Source: Gallionella sp.
GTDB lineage: Bacteria; Pseudomonadota; Gammaproteobacteria; Burkholderiales; Gallionellaceae
Length of the DNA: 64,000 bases
Direction of reading: 5' to 3'
Assembly: GCA_030682375.1 (NCBI GenBank)
Contig: JAUXOL010000022.1
Span: 1 to 64,000, forward strand
Shown here: piece after piece, positions 41,693 to 51,400 of the stretch
How positions within the stretch are numbered: the first letter of the stretch is position 1
Layout of the letters: the number at the start of each line of letters is the position of its first letter
Translations under genes and position numbers: made by a program
The notes under the pieces: model-generated
Databases searched by the model: none
What the model was told of the DNA's origin: nothing
The model's input: only the letters and a program-made list of their open reading frames with translations

Positions 41693-41792
41693 TGCTCACT
41701 CCAGTGATAGTCGAGGGGGCGATTCTACCAGCTAGCCGCCGGGTTCCGCTGGCCTGAATACCCGCACCCCCGACAAGCCTTAAGCACCGGCG

Positions 41793-42896
41793 CTAGGCCA
41801 TCAGCGCGACGCTCTTCACCTGCGCGCAGACATACATCCCCGCAACCAGGCCGAGATGGTCGCGCGAGCGGCGGGTGATGCGCGACAGCAACATCTGCGA
41901 CTCGCCGACCTGCATGCGCACGATCACCTTGTCCGGCCCTTCGTCGCATATCTCCGCGATGCGGGCGTTCAGGATGTTGTTAATGCTGCTGCCTTCCGGC
42001 GCCTGCGTGGCGATGCTCACGTCGCGCGCCAGCACGCGGGCACGCACGCGCGTACCGAACGGCTGGTCCACCTTGCCCACCCACAGATGCCCGCCGGGGA
42101 AGTCCAGTTGCGTCAGGTGATAGGCCTCGTCGTGCCGCGCGACTTCGGCCTCGATCACCGTGCCGGCATCGTCGAAATGCGCGGTGGGCAGGTCGAGGCG
42201 CGCGAGCGTTTCGCCCAGCGCGCCGCTGGCGATGACGCGGCCTTTTTCCAGCAGCACCAGATGGTCGGCCAGCCGGGCGACCTCGTCCAGCGCGTGGCTG
42301 ACATAGAGCACGGGGATGTTCAACTCGCGATGCAAGCGTTCCAGATACGGCAGGATCTCCTGCTTGCTCGTCGTGTCGAGCGCGGACAGCGGCTCGTCCA
42401 TCAGCAGGATGCGCGGGCTGGTGAGCAGCGCGCGGCCGATAGCGACACGCTGGCGTTCGCCGCCGGAGAGTTGCGCCGGATCGTTGCGCTCAATCAGGTG
42501 CGACAACCCCAGCCATTCCACCACCTGATCGAACTGCACGCGGCGCTCGGATGGCGCGATGCGCTTGTAGCCGTATTCCAGGTTCGCGCGCACCGACAGG
42601 TGCGGGAACAGGCTGGCCTCCTGGAACACGTATCCCAGCGGCCTTTGATGCACCGGCACGAAAGTCTGCTCGTCCTGCCACAGTTCGCCGTTCACATGCA
42701 ACCAGCCCTGCGTGCGCTCAAGACCGGCGATGCAGCGCAGCAGCGTGGTCTTGCCGGAACCGGATGGGCCGAACAGCGCTGTGACACCGACCGGCGGCGC
42801 GCTGAACGCGGCATCCAGCTCGAAGCCTGCCCGCTGCATCTTGAAATGCACGCGCATCCAGCTCGCCCCTTTCCCGATTATCTGTCCCCCGCTCAT
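41793..42896 (-). CDS. modC: Molybdate ABC transporter ATP-binding protein
   Basis: 367 residues. Walker [10 protein letters not shown], signature [15 protein letters not shown], Walker [13 protein letters not shown], and a C-terminal TOBE/Mop molybdate-binding domain ([22 protein letters not shown]). The ATG at 42896 overlaps the modB stop (ATGA) and follows GGAGGG; an in-frame ATG at 42911 lies in modB. It powers molybdate import with ModAB. Confidence 0.96.
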   Translation of the reverse strand: MSGGQIIGKGASWMRVHFKMQRAGFELDAAFSAPPVGVTALFGPSGSGKTTLLRCIAGLERTQGWLHVNGELWQDEQTFVPVHQRPLGYVFQEASLFPHLSVRANLEYGYKRIAPSERRVQFDQVVEWLGLSHLIERNDPAQLSGGERQRVAIGRALLTSPRILLMDEPLSALDTTSKQEILPYLERLHRELNIPVLYVSHALDEVARLADHLVLLEKGRVIASGALGETLARLDLPTAHFDDAGTVIEAEVARHDEAYHLTQLDFPGGHLWVGKVDQPFGTRVRARVLARDVSIATQAPEGSSINNILNARIAEICDEGPDKVIVRMQVGESQMLLSRITRRSRDHLGLVAGMYVCAQVKSVALMA

Positions 42897-43579
42897 CGCG
42901 TCACCCTCCACGACTTGCCGCCGACGAGATACAGGCCGAGCAACACGACGAACGAGAACAGCACCATGCCGCCCGCGAGCAGATGCGCCGGACCGTATTC
43001 CATCGCCTCGACATGGCTGTAGATCGCCACCGAGAGCACGCGCGTCTCGCCGTCGATGTTGCCGCCCAGCATCAGCACCACGCCGAACTCACCAACGGTG
43101 TGCGCGAACGCGAGGATGATCGCAGTGAGGAAGCCGGGACGCGCCAGCGGCAACGCCACGCTGAAGAATCTATCCAGCGCGCTCGCGCGCAAGGTCGCCG
43201 CCACTTCCAGCGGACGTTTTCCGATGGACTCAAATGCGTTCTGGATAGGCTGCACCGCAAACGGCATGGAGAAAATCACCGAGCCGATCACTAGGCCGTA
43301 AAAGGTAAACGGCAATCGCCCCAGCCCCAGCGCGGCGGTCAGTTCGCCCACCGCGCCGTGCGGCCCCATCAACAACAGCAGATAGAAGCCCAGCACCGTC
43401 GGTGGCAACACCAGCGGCAATGCCACTACCGCAGCGACCGGCCCCTTGTACCACTTACGGCTGTGCGCCAGCCACCACGCCAGCGGCGTGGCGATCAGCA
43501 ACAGCAAACAGGTGGTAACGCTGGCCAGCTTGAGCGTGAGCCAAACGGCTTGGAGGTCGGCGGGATCGAGTGTCGACAT
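42893..43579 (-). CDS. modB: Molybdate ABC transporter permease
   Basis: 228 residues with five to six membrane helices and the ABC-permease EAA loop as [45 protein letters not shown] is a ModB/CysT-type end. It starts six bases after the modA stop. Confidence 0.96.
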   Translation of the reverse strand: MSTLDPADLQAVWLTLKLASVTTCLLLLIATPLAWWLAHSRKWYKGPVAAVVALPLVLPPTVLGFYLLLLMGPHGAVGELTAALGLGRLPFTFYGLVIGSVIFSMPFAVQPIQNAFESIGKRPLEVAATLRASALDRFFSVALPLARPGFLTAIILAFAHTVGEFGVVLMLGGNIDGETRVLSVAIYSHVEAMEYGPAHLLAGGMVLFSFVVLLGLYLVGGKSWRVTR

Positions 43580-43585
43580 AAATGA

Positions 43586-44344
43586 TTAAGGTAGTTCGTA
43601 TCCGAAACCGCGAATGATCGCCACCGCCTTTTCGCTCTTCAGGAACGCGAGGAAAGCTTGCGCTGCAACCTTGTCTTTCGCAGCGCTCAACTGCACCGCA
43701 CTTTGTTTGATCGGATTGTACAGATGTGCCGGCACGATCCACCACGAACCCTCCCTCACCTTGCCATCCTTGGTGATTTGCGACAGCGCGATGAACGCCA
43801 GTTCAGCATTGCCCGTTGCGGCAAACTGGTAGGTCTGCGTGATGCTCTCGCCCTTGACCATTTTTCCCTGCACCACATTCCACAAGCCCAGCTCTTCCAG
43901 CGTCTCTTTCGCCGCCAATCCATAAGGCGCGAGCTTGGGGTCGGCATAAGCAATCTTGTTGTAGCCGCCCTTGCGCAACACCGCGCCTTTGCCATCTACG
44001 AAGCCTGGCTGAGCGCCCCACAGCACCAGTTTGCCCAGCGCATAGACGAATCGCGAACCCTGAACCGCCAGCCCTTCCTGCTCCAGCAGCTTGGGATTCT
44101 TCTCGTCGGCGGCGAGAAACACATCGAACGGTGCGCCATTCTGAATCTGCGAGGTGAACTTGCCGCTGGAGCCGAAGGAGAGTTTCACCGTATGCCCGGT
44201 CTCTTTCTGGAACGACTCGACGATCCGCTTGACCGGTTCGGTGAAATTCGCCGCCACCGCCGCACTCACTTCGCCCGCATTTGCCGCTTGCGCCGATACG
44301 CCGAACAACAGCGCGCCCAACAACCACCTCTTGCTCGATTTCAT
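43586..44344 (-). CDS. modA: Molybdate-binding periplasmic protein
   Basis: 252 residues from the ATG at 44344, which follows AAGGAGCTGGAA. Signal peptide MKSSKRWLLGALLFGVSAQAANA, then VSAAVAANFTEPVKRIVESF, SFGSSGKFTSQIQNGAPFDVFLAADEK (oxyanion-binding Ser residues) and the ModA end. It captures molybdate/tungstate in the periplasm. Its ribosome-binding site overlaps the end of the modE remnant. Confidence 0.95.
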   Translation of the reverse strand: MKSSKRWLLGALLFGVSAQAANAGEVSAAVAANFTEPVKRIVESFQKETGHTVKLSFGSSGKFTSQIQNGAPFDVFLAADEKNPKLLEQEGLAVQGSRFVYALGKLVLWGAQPGFVDGKGAVLRKGGYNKIAYADPKLAPYGLAAKETLEELGLWNVVQGKMVKGESITQTYQFAATGNAELAFIALSQITKDGKVREGSWWIVPAHLYNPIKQSAVQLSAAKDKVAAQAFLAFLKSEKAVAIIRGFGYELP

Positions 44345-44354
44345 TTCCAGCTCC

Positions 44355-44645
44355 TTATGCATTGACTGCCAGAATCACATGCGACGCCTTGATCAGCGCA
44401 CATGCCTTTACCCCTTCCTTGATACCCAGCGATTTGATGCTGTCGTTGGTCACGATGGCCGCCACCGCTTCCTACGCCGCCTTGTAGCGCATGTCCATCG
44501 CCGTAGCCGAGATCGAACCGGTCGCATCCATGCGTTCCAGCAATTCCAGACGATCCTCGCGTCGTCCGCGGGCGATCTTCAGTTTGGAAACGACCCCGCG
44601 CTCCGATTCTTCGATCGCGCTCTTTTCTGCTATCGATTGCGCCAT
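44355..44645 (-). pseudogene. modE: Decayed modE (molybdate-responsive repressor)
   Basis: The frame from the ATG at 44645 reads MAQSIAEKSAIEESERGVVS, then a ModE winged-helix part (LELLERMDATGSISATAMDM, RYKAA), then TAG at 44474-44472 where ModE has the Trp of YK(S/A)AW. After the stop the same frame continues EAVAAIVTNDSIKSLGIKEG and VKACALIKASHVILAVNA, which is the end of a Mop molybdate-binding domain. The middle of ModE (rest of the HTH, linker, first Mop domain) is deleted, and the HTH itself is about two residues short. It should not encode a working regulator. Confidence 0.85.
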
Positions 44646-44994
44646 ATCGTTCCCGCTCGTTATTACCCGTCACTGCCTAACGATGAGCAAAAGCGATGCC
44701 ATGACAGGTACAGATCGCCACACGCCACTGTCGATAGTGGATTCAGGAGTTCTGGTATTTTCAGAAACGCCGCTGAAACAGGCCGATTTGTAGCAGGCAA
44801 AACAATTTTGCGGATTCGTTGCGACGTAAAGTACATAACGCAGTCGGATCGACGGTATCCACCGGCATTCCCTCGCAGGCAGGAAACCGGCTGTGATTAA
44901 AAATCACCGCGCAGCAGCTCAAAGCCAAGTTATGTGCGCTACGGGAAATGCCAGACGCGTGGTTTGCCTGCGCGGGAATGACGAACTGGAGCGC
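44646..44994. other. Intergenic region between modA2 and the modE remnant
   Basis: No gene in these 349 bases. It contains a candidate ModE operator near the modE start and an imperfect palindrome CCACTGTCGATAGTGG at 44725-44740. Confidence 0.5.
44657..44683 (-). promoter_or_regulatory. Candidate ModE-binding site
   Basis: TCGTTA and TAACGA half-sites separated by 15 bases lie 12 bases upstream of the modE remnant. The arms resemble the outer half-sites of ModE operators; the AT-rich inner part is weak, so this may be a decayed site. Confidence 0.35.
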
Positions 44995-45759
44995 TTACGA
45001 CAGCTCATACCCGTAACCTCGCATCACTGCCTTCGCCTTCTCGCTCTTCAGGAACGCGAGGAACGCCTTGGCCGCGACCTGATCCTGCGCACCGGTCAGC
45101 AACACCGCACTCTGGCGGATGGGGTTGTGCATCCCCTGCGGCACCAGCCAGTACGATCCTTCCGTCACCTTGCTGTCGCGCATGATCTGCGACAGCGCGA
45201 CAAAAGCCAGATCGGATTTTTCGGTGGCGGCAAATTGATAGGCCTGCGCTACATCGTCGCCCTTATCCAGCTTGCGCTGCATCGCATTCCACATCGTCAG
45301 TTTTTCCAGCGTCTCTTTCGCGGCCACGCCGTAAGGAGAAAATCGTGGATTGGCGATTGCCAGCCGATCGAAATCACCCTTGCCCAGCACCCGGCCCCCG
45401 TCGTCCACAAAATCGCTCTGCGCGCTCCACAACACCAGCCTGCCTGTGGCATAAACAAAACGCGAACCGCCAACTGCCCGCCCGTCCTGCAACAAACGCT
45501 TCGGAAGCTCCTCATCTGCCGCGAGGAATACATCGAATGCCGCACCGCCCCGGATCTGCTCATACAACTTGCCACTAGCTCCGAGACTGACCTTCACCGT
45601 ATGCCCGCTCTCTTGCCGGAATAGCGCCGCGATGCGCTCCATCGGCGCGGAGAAATTCGACGCCACGGCCGCGCGCACCTCGCCGGCGCACGCCGGCGCG
45701 CTCATCAGACCGAACGCCATCAGGGCTGCGGCCATGTGACCGCGCAATGCAGGGATCAT
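44995..45759 (-). CDS. Second ModA-like molybdate/oxyanion-binding protein
   Basis: 254 residues from the ATG at 45759 with GAGGAG upstream. Signal peptide ending SAPACA, then VRAAVASNFSAPMERIAALF and SLGASGKLYEQIRGGAAFDVFLAADE. It is a clear paralogue of the modA at 43586; both end in FLAFLKSEKA...GYGYEL. It has no permease or ATPase of its own and lies upstream of the modE remnant on the same strand, so it may feed the ModBC transporter or bind another oxyanion. Confidence 0.92.
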   Translation of the reverse strand: MIPALRGHMAAALMAFGLMSAPACAGEVRAAVASNFSAPMERIAALFRQESGHTVKVSLGASGKLYEQIRGGAAFDVFLAADEELPKRLLQDGRAVGGSRFVYATGRLVLWSAQSDFVDDGGRVLGKGDFDRLAIANPRFSPYGVAAKETLEKLTMWNAMQRKLDKGDDVAQAYQFAATEKSDLAFVALSQIMRDSKVTEGSYWLVPQGMHNPIRQSAVLLTGAQDQVAAKAFLAFLKSEKAKAVMRGYGYELS

Positions 45760-46114
45760 CTTGGACTCCTCACTAAACGACTGCCATGATAATGCAAGAT
45801 GAGCGCCGGGCAGCGCACTAAGCCCCCCTTGCCGGGCAGGACAGCCGGGAGCAAAGCCCGCGGCAGCGACATAAAAATCAAATAAAAACAAAGCTCTCCG
45901 GCAAGGTCGACTGCGGCTTACACTGCCCGTTTCTGACATGTTCCAACCACCGAACTTGCCAAAACCCCGTACTGGCGGGCCGCAACGGATGCCCTCGACG
46001 CCGAACGACTGCCGTAAAATTTCACAAAGAATGCAAAAATGGGCTTGCAAGCAAGCTCAATATCCTCAACAATCCGCATCGGCTTTTCAACACAACCCAG
46101 AGGGAGAACTGACT
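45760..46114. other. Divergent intergenic region between modA2 and hupB
   Basis: These 355 bases have no supported gene. They must hold promoters for both flanking genes; a weak hupB candidate is TTGCAA with a 17-base spacer and AACAAT near 46050-46080, which I do not regard as secure. Confidence 0.45.
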
Positions 46115-46399
46115 ATGAACCGTAAAGAACTGATCGACGCACTCGCAGACAAGACCGGCAGCACCAAGGCCGACGCAGACCGCAACATCGCAGCACTGAT
46201 CGACATCGTCACCGCCACACTGAAGAAGGGCGACAGCATTGCCCTGGTTGGCTTCGGCACATTTGAAGTGCGCAAGCGCGCAGCACGCACCGGCCGCAAC
46301 CCGGCTACCGGCGCAGAGCTGAAGATCAAAGCTTCCAAGGTTCCAGCATTCAAAGCTGGCAAGGCTTTGAAGGACGCAGTAAACGGCGCGAAGAAGTAA
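46115..46399 (+). CDS. hupB: HU family DNA-binding protein
   Basis: 94 residues, [20 protein letters not shown]. The DNA-binding arm is [20 protein letters not shown], with the Pro that intercalates in DNA, and the signature [19 protein letters not shown] is complete. It is a nucleoid-associated protein. The ATG at 46115 follows GAGGGAGAA; the longer in-frame reading from 45938 lacks family support. A terminator follows at 46421. Confidence 0.96.
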   Translation: MNRKELIDALADKTGSTKADADRNIAALIDIVTATLKKGDSIALVGFGTFEVRKRAARTGRNPATGAELKIKASKVPAFKAGKALKDAVNGAKK

Positions 46400-46420
46400 T
46401 TCCGTTTACCGACGCAATGC

Positions 46421-46450
46421 AAAACGCCCCTGTTCAGGGGCGTTTTTGTT
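46421..46450 (+). terminator. Rho-independent terminator after hupB
   Basis: AAAACGCCCC-TGTTC-AGGGGCGTTTTTGTT: a GC-rich 7-8 bp stem with a T-tract. The A-tract on the other side may let it also stop tpsB transcripts coming from the right. Confidence 0.92.
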
Positions 46451-46473
46451 TTGTGCGGAGGTCCTTCTCCGCC

Positions 46474-48396
46474 TCAATCACCCAAGCCGAAATAAACCGA
46501 AATGTGTCCGCTCAAATCGCCTCGTTGCTTGCCGCCGCCTCCGTCGACCACACGCGCCAGGTCGAAGCGCACATTGAAGTTTCGTTGAAAATTCCAGCGA
46601 AAACCTGCGCCTATGCTGACAATCGAGACTTTTTCACTGACCTCTCCGTCCAGCGGATTGTTGGCGGCGTTAGCGATATCGTAAAACACCAGACCGCGCA
46701 GATTACCCTCGCCGGGAATCAACTTGCCCGCCAGATTGGGGGTATAGAGTTCAAAGTTGGCGAAATATCCGCCATCCCGAACGATTTCGCGCTCCAGGAA
46801 ACCGCGCACGGCTGTCGCACCGGCAATGCCGAACTGTTCGCCTGACATGAGCGCATCCGGAGTGTGCTGTGCGTTGAAGGCAGCGCGGACTTGCCAGTTG
46901 CTCTCGAAGGCGCTTACCAGACTGCCGCCGAAGCGCAATATCGTGTAACGGGAAGTAGCTCCGGCTCCGCCGTTCGGACTCGGACGCGCCGCATTGAAAT
47001 CGGCTTCCCGCCCGTTCGCAGCACCTGGAACGTTATGAGACGCGGCGGCATACAAGTCGGCGATTCGCCCGGGCTTGGCCCAATTTCCGCTGTACGCCAG
47101 ACTGACAGGCCTCACGGTGACGTCCACCGCGGCCGGCCCGCAACCGGCCGCGCCAAAATTTCCCAGCGCGCACTGGTTCTGGTAAGCGCGGTAATCGAGA
47201 CCGTAAACGAGCCGGTGAGAATACTCGCCGCGCCGCGCCAGCAACTGGTTATAGCGCAAGCCGTAAACCGTGCCCTTGCCGGAGAAAGTGAGCGGCCCCG
47301 CAACGGTTTGCGCGGTGCCTGCGCTGACATCCGAATAGGCGGCGATGAGATCCATGGAGTCGCCCAGCGAATAAAGCGGCAGGCGATAGCTCAGGCTGTA
47401 CAGCTTGACCTGCCCCGTCTTCTCCGGCGAGGTGACGTAATTGAACGTGCCCACGTGATCGCGATTGAACAGGTTGGCATGCTGCACGCCAACACCCAGA
47501 CGATAATCTCCGGTCTGCGGGTTGCCGGTATTGTCGATAGTAAGAAAGGCTTTGGCCGGACGGACATCGATGGCATCGATGGTGGCATCCACCACACTCG
47601 ATTGTTCGCGGGGACGCAACACCACATCCACCTGCTTGGCCGGATTTTCGTTGGCGAGTTGCACATTGGCCGAAATATCCCCGGCTCTGGGCGCGACGTC
47701 TTCCCTGAGCGCCGGGAGACTGGCACGTATGTTCTCGTCGTCGAAATAGCGGCTGCCTGCGATGGCGACCTTGCCGATTCGTGCCTCGACAACGCGCAAC
47801 GTGACCACCCCACGGTCAATATCCTGCTCGGGCGTAGCCACCCATACCGCGCTGTAACCCTTGCTGCGATAGCGCTGTTTGAGCGTCTCTATCGCACGCT
47901 GCACGTCGCCGTATTCGCGCTGTTTCCCGGTGAACGGTTTGAGCAGCGCTTCGATCTCTTCGGCTGACAGCAAAGTATTGCCGTCGATCTGAAAGCGAAC
48001 AATATCGAAATGCCGCGGCTTGGAAATGCCTGCCGCATCCTTGTTTTCGACCAGAATGACGCCTCCTGCCGCGGCTTCGATAACCGAAGATTCGACGACC
48101 TTCAGCGTGACCTCGCCGCGTTCGAAATCCTGCTCGGATGCGATCACGCCCCGGATATTGAAACCCGCTATGAGATAGCCTTGCCTGAGCGCATTGACCG
48201 CGAGCTGGACATCGCCGGGATCGCGCTGCTTGCCGATAAACGGCTTGAGTACCGATCCGATCTCGCCAGACTTGAGTAGAGTATTGCCTTCTATCCTGAA
48301 AAGATTGATGTCGAAATGATCACTCTGTGCAAACGCAAGTGCCGACGTCAGCAGCAACGTCGCTGAAAGTCCCATGCAACGCATCATAGACTGCAT
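46474..48396 (-). CDS. Two-partner secretion outer-membrane transporter (TpsB, ShlB/FhaC family) with three POTRA domains
   Basis: 640 residues with a signal peptide ending ALAFA. A first POTRA (about 28-108, INLFRIEGNTLLKSGEIGSVL) is followed by a very similar second copy (about 128-205, IVRFQIDGNTLLSAEEIEALL) and then a third POTRA (IGKVAIAGSRYFDDENIRASL). Classical FhaC has two. The C-terminal 16-strand barrel carries the conserved loop motif VRGF (in TAVRGFLEREIV) and ends in an aromatic strand (HISVYFGLGD). It exports the TpsA protein encoded just upstream. Confidence 0.93.
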   Translation of the reverse strand: MQSMMRCMGLSATLLLTSALAFAQSDHFDINLFRIEGNTLLKSGEIGSVLKPFIGKQRDPGDVQLAVNALRQGYLIAGFNIRGVIASEQDFERGEVTLKVVESSVIEAAAGGVILVENKDAAGISKPRHFDIVRFQIDGNTLLSAEEIEALLKPFTGKQREYGDVQRAIETLKQRYRSKGYSAVWVATPEQDIDRGVVTLRVVEARIGKVAIAGSRYFDDENIRASLPALREDVAPRAGDISANVQLANENPAKQVDVVLRPREQSSVVDATIDAIDVRPAKAFLTIDNTGNPQTGDYRLGVGVQHANLFNRDHVGTFNYVTSPEKTGQVKLYSLSYRLPLYSLGDSMDLIAAYSDVSAGTAQTVAGPLTFSGKGTVYGLRYNQLLARRGEYSHRLVYGLDYRAYQNQCALGNFGAAGCGPAAVDVTVRPVSLAYSGNWAKPGRIADLYAAASHNVPGAANGREADFNAARPSPNGGAGATSRYTILRFGGSLVSAFESNWQVRAAFNAQHTPDALMSGEQFGIAGATAVRGFLEREIVRDGGYFANFELYTPNLAGKLIPGEGNLRGLVFYDIANAANNPLDGEVSEKVSIVSIGAGFRWNFQRNFNVRFDLARVVDGGGGKQRGDLSGHISVYFGLGD

Positions 48397-48436
48397 ATTT
48401 ACCCTCTCCCGGGACCGTTAAATTCTTTGCAACGAC

Positions 48437-51400
48437 TCATTTTTTATCGACTTTCCCGCGTTGCTGCGGGAATGACCAGGTTTCACAGAAACCGCCTCCG
48501 GAAACCGAGTCGCAACTGTTCATACGTTTGCTCAAGCGCGAACCCGAATCGTTCGTACCCCTCATCACATCGAACCCAGGATCGGCATTATTCGAATTCA
48601 ACGAGATATGCCAGAAATTACCGGGGCGATAGTAGAAGTCGTTATTGATCACACCGGCAAATACGACTTGTCCCGCGTTGAACCCCAGAACCGGCTCCGC
48701 CGCAGCGCCGACAATAACGAGGTTGCTGTTCATAAAGCTCAGGCTGTAATTGCTGTTGGCCACAAGAGTGCCCTGAGTGATGGCGTAAGGTCCGCCCAAC
48801 GCGCTCTCGCCGGACGCGCGCGCGAGCGCGCCCGAGAGCATGGCGCCCGCGGTGTCGGCGATGCCGAGTGCCGGGTTGTTCGCCAGCCCCGCAACGCTAA
48901 AGGTCAACGCCGGATCGCTCGTGCCGAATAGCTTGCTCTGAAGATGGGCGGCGACATTAAGCGGCGCTGGCGTAATCGATAGATCACTGCCGACAAAACT
49001 GCTCAGCGTGTAATTGCTATTGGCTGCGAGCGTACCTTGAGCGATTGCGTATGGACCACCCAGTACAGTCTCTCCGCTGGCACGAGTGAGCGCACCAGCA
49101 AATACGCTGGCTGCACTCTCGGAAATGCCGAGCGCCGGATTGTTCACCAGTCCTGCCACGCTAAAAGTCAACGCCGGGTCGTCCGTGCCATATATTTTAT
49201 TTTGCGCATCCGCAGCGACCGTCAGCGCCTTCGCCGTGATCGTCGCCGCCTGCGTCGCGTGAGGCGTCAATGTGTAGTTACCCGCTTGCGCCCCGCCCAG
49301 CGTCAGGCCGCTGAAGCTGACCGTCGATGCGGTCGCGACGTCCTTGCTGTTGTAAGTGCCGACCGCAGTACCCGCGAGGCTGACTGCATCGCCGGTGTAA
49401 GACTTGCCGTCCGCAGTGGTGCCGGTACCGGGCGCTTCCGCCGCCTGCAATGCAGCCGCGCCGATCAGGGTGGTGCCGGTGGTGGCGTCGTAGATTTTGC
49501 TGGCCGCGACCGACAGGCCGCTTTGCGTCAGCGCCTTAGCCGTGATCGTCGCCGCCTGCGTCGCGTGAGGCGTCAGGGTGTAGTTGCCCGCTTGCGCCCC
49601 GCCCAAGGTCAGCCCGCTGAAGGTGACCGTGCTGGCAGTGGCGACGTCCTTGCTGTTGTAGGTGCCGACCGAGGTGCCGCCGAGGCTGACGGTGTCGCCG
49701 GTGTAAGCCTTGCCGTCCGCGGTGGTGCCAGCACCCGGCGCTTCCGCCGCCTGCAATGCCGCAGCACCGATCAGGGTGGTGCTGGTGGTGGCGTCGTAAA
49801 TTTTGCTGGCGGCAACCGTGAGGCCGCTCTGCGTCAGCGCCTTAGCCGTGATCGTCGCCGCCTGCGTCGCGGGTTGGCTGAACAAGGCGTATGAACCCAA
49901 ATCTGCGCCGCCGAGTCCATAGCCGGTGAAGTTTACGGCGTTAGCCGTGAGCACGTCCTTGCTGTTGAAATTCGCGGCACCGGCGCTCAAAGACACGATC
50001 TGCCCGGCGGTTACACCGTCGGGACCACCAAGAAATGTAAACGGCGTATCCAGCAACGCAACGGTGTTGGCGTTGTATATCTTGTTCTGCGCGGTTGCCG
50101 ATGCGTTATCGATAAACGTCCAGGCTCGCGCATCGAATATGGCAGCGCCGCTCAAAGTCGCCTTGGGCGCGTATGCGGCGATTTCCGCACTGGTGGTCGT
50201 GTAGTCGACCGGATTGAAGCGTATGGTAAGACTTTCCGCCGTTACCGCACCGAAGGTCACCGTGCCGCCTGCCAGCCCCGGGCCGGTTCCGTCATTGTCG
50301 GCCAGCAGACTCACGGAACCGCCGGTGGCGGTAAGCGCCGCGCCGACGGTCACATCATGTCCCGCACTCAGAATCAGTGAGCCGCCTCCAACACTGGCGG
50401 TGGTGATCGCGGCATTGATAATCACATCGTTGCCTGCCTGCAGGGTCAGCGCCTTGCCGACCGCATTGCCGCTGGCGTCTATGGCGGCGGCGACGGTGAT
50501 GTTGTTGGTCGCCTGCAAGGTAACGTCTGCGGTATTCAGCTGTGTAACCACCTGACCGGTGGTAATGACGCTGTTGTTGCCCGCATAGTCTGCGAAAAAA
50601 ATGTTCGGCGTATTGAGCGCCGCATTCAGATCGTCTCCAGCAACGGTATCGCCGTTCACGTCAGGCGCTGCCGCCTGTATCGTAAGGTTGAGCGGATCCA
50701 GCAGCAATGTCCCCGTCCTGCCGCCTGATGCACGCAAATCGACATGACCGTCGAACACCAGATTGTTCTTGCCCGAAACCTCGGCGAAACCGCCATCGCC
50801 CTGCTGCACGCCGCCGCGCGCGCTGATATTGCCGTAATAGCGGTTGACGTCATCCGCCCACACGATCACCTTGCCGCCATCGCCGCTATCGAGGGCGTCG
50901 GCCTTGATGGTCGCATCGGCACTGACATAGGTCGCCGCCGCATTCTGCACCGACGAATTTCCGCCCTGATAATCGCCGCCGACCAGAACACTGCCGCCGC
51001 CTGCCGTACCGGACACATCGACATCGGTGCCGATCAGGCCGACGCGATTGCCCAGCAGTTGCACCGTGCCGCCTGTGCTTGCCGGTGTGCCTGTGCCTTT
51101 GGCCTCGACCGTTCCGGATGCCAGCGTGACGCCGGTTTCAGACTGTATCGTTATGACGCCGCCCTGTTCGCCGCTGGCGCTGATTCGACCGCCGGCTGCC
51201 AGCGTCACATCCCGCTTCGCCCGCAACACAATTTTTCCGCTGGCGTCCTGCACCACCTGATCGGCATTGATGATGCCCGCATTGCGCAGCGTCGCGCCGT
51301 AGATGCCGACCTCTCCGCTTTGCGCGAGGATCTCGCCGAGATTGATGGCCGCGTTGTCGCTGGCCGTGAGTTCGACCCGCACCCCCGGCGTACTGGAATC

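Noticed and set aside
44341..44673. 110-residue frame covering the modE remnant
   Set aside because: It reads a different frame; the correct modE frame contains ModE-like residues interrupted by TAG.
49233..49870. Regular repeats considered as a CRISPR array
   Set aside because: The 306-base units are coding and continuous in frame within the adhesin, with no spacer structure.
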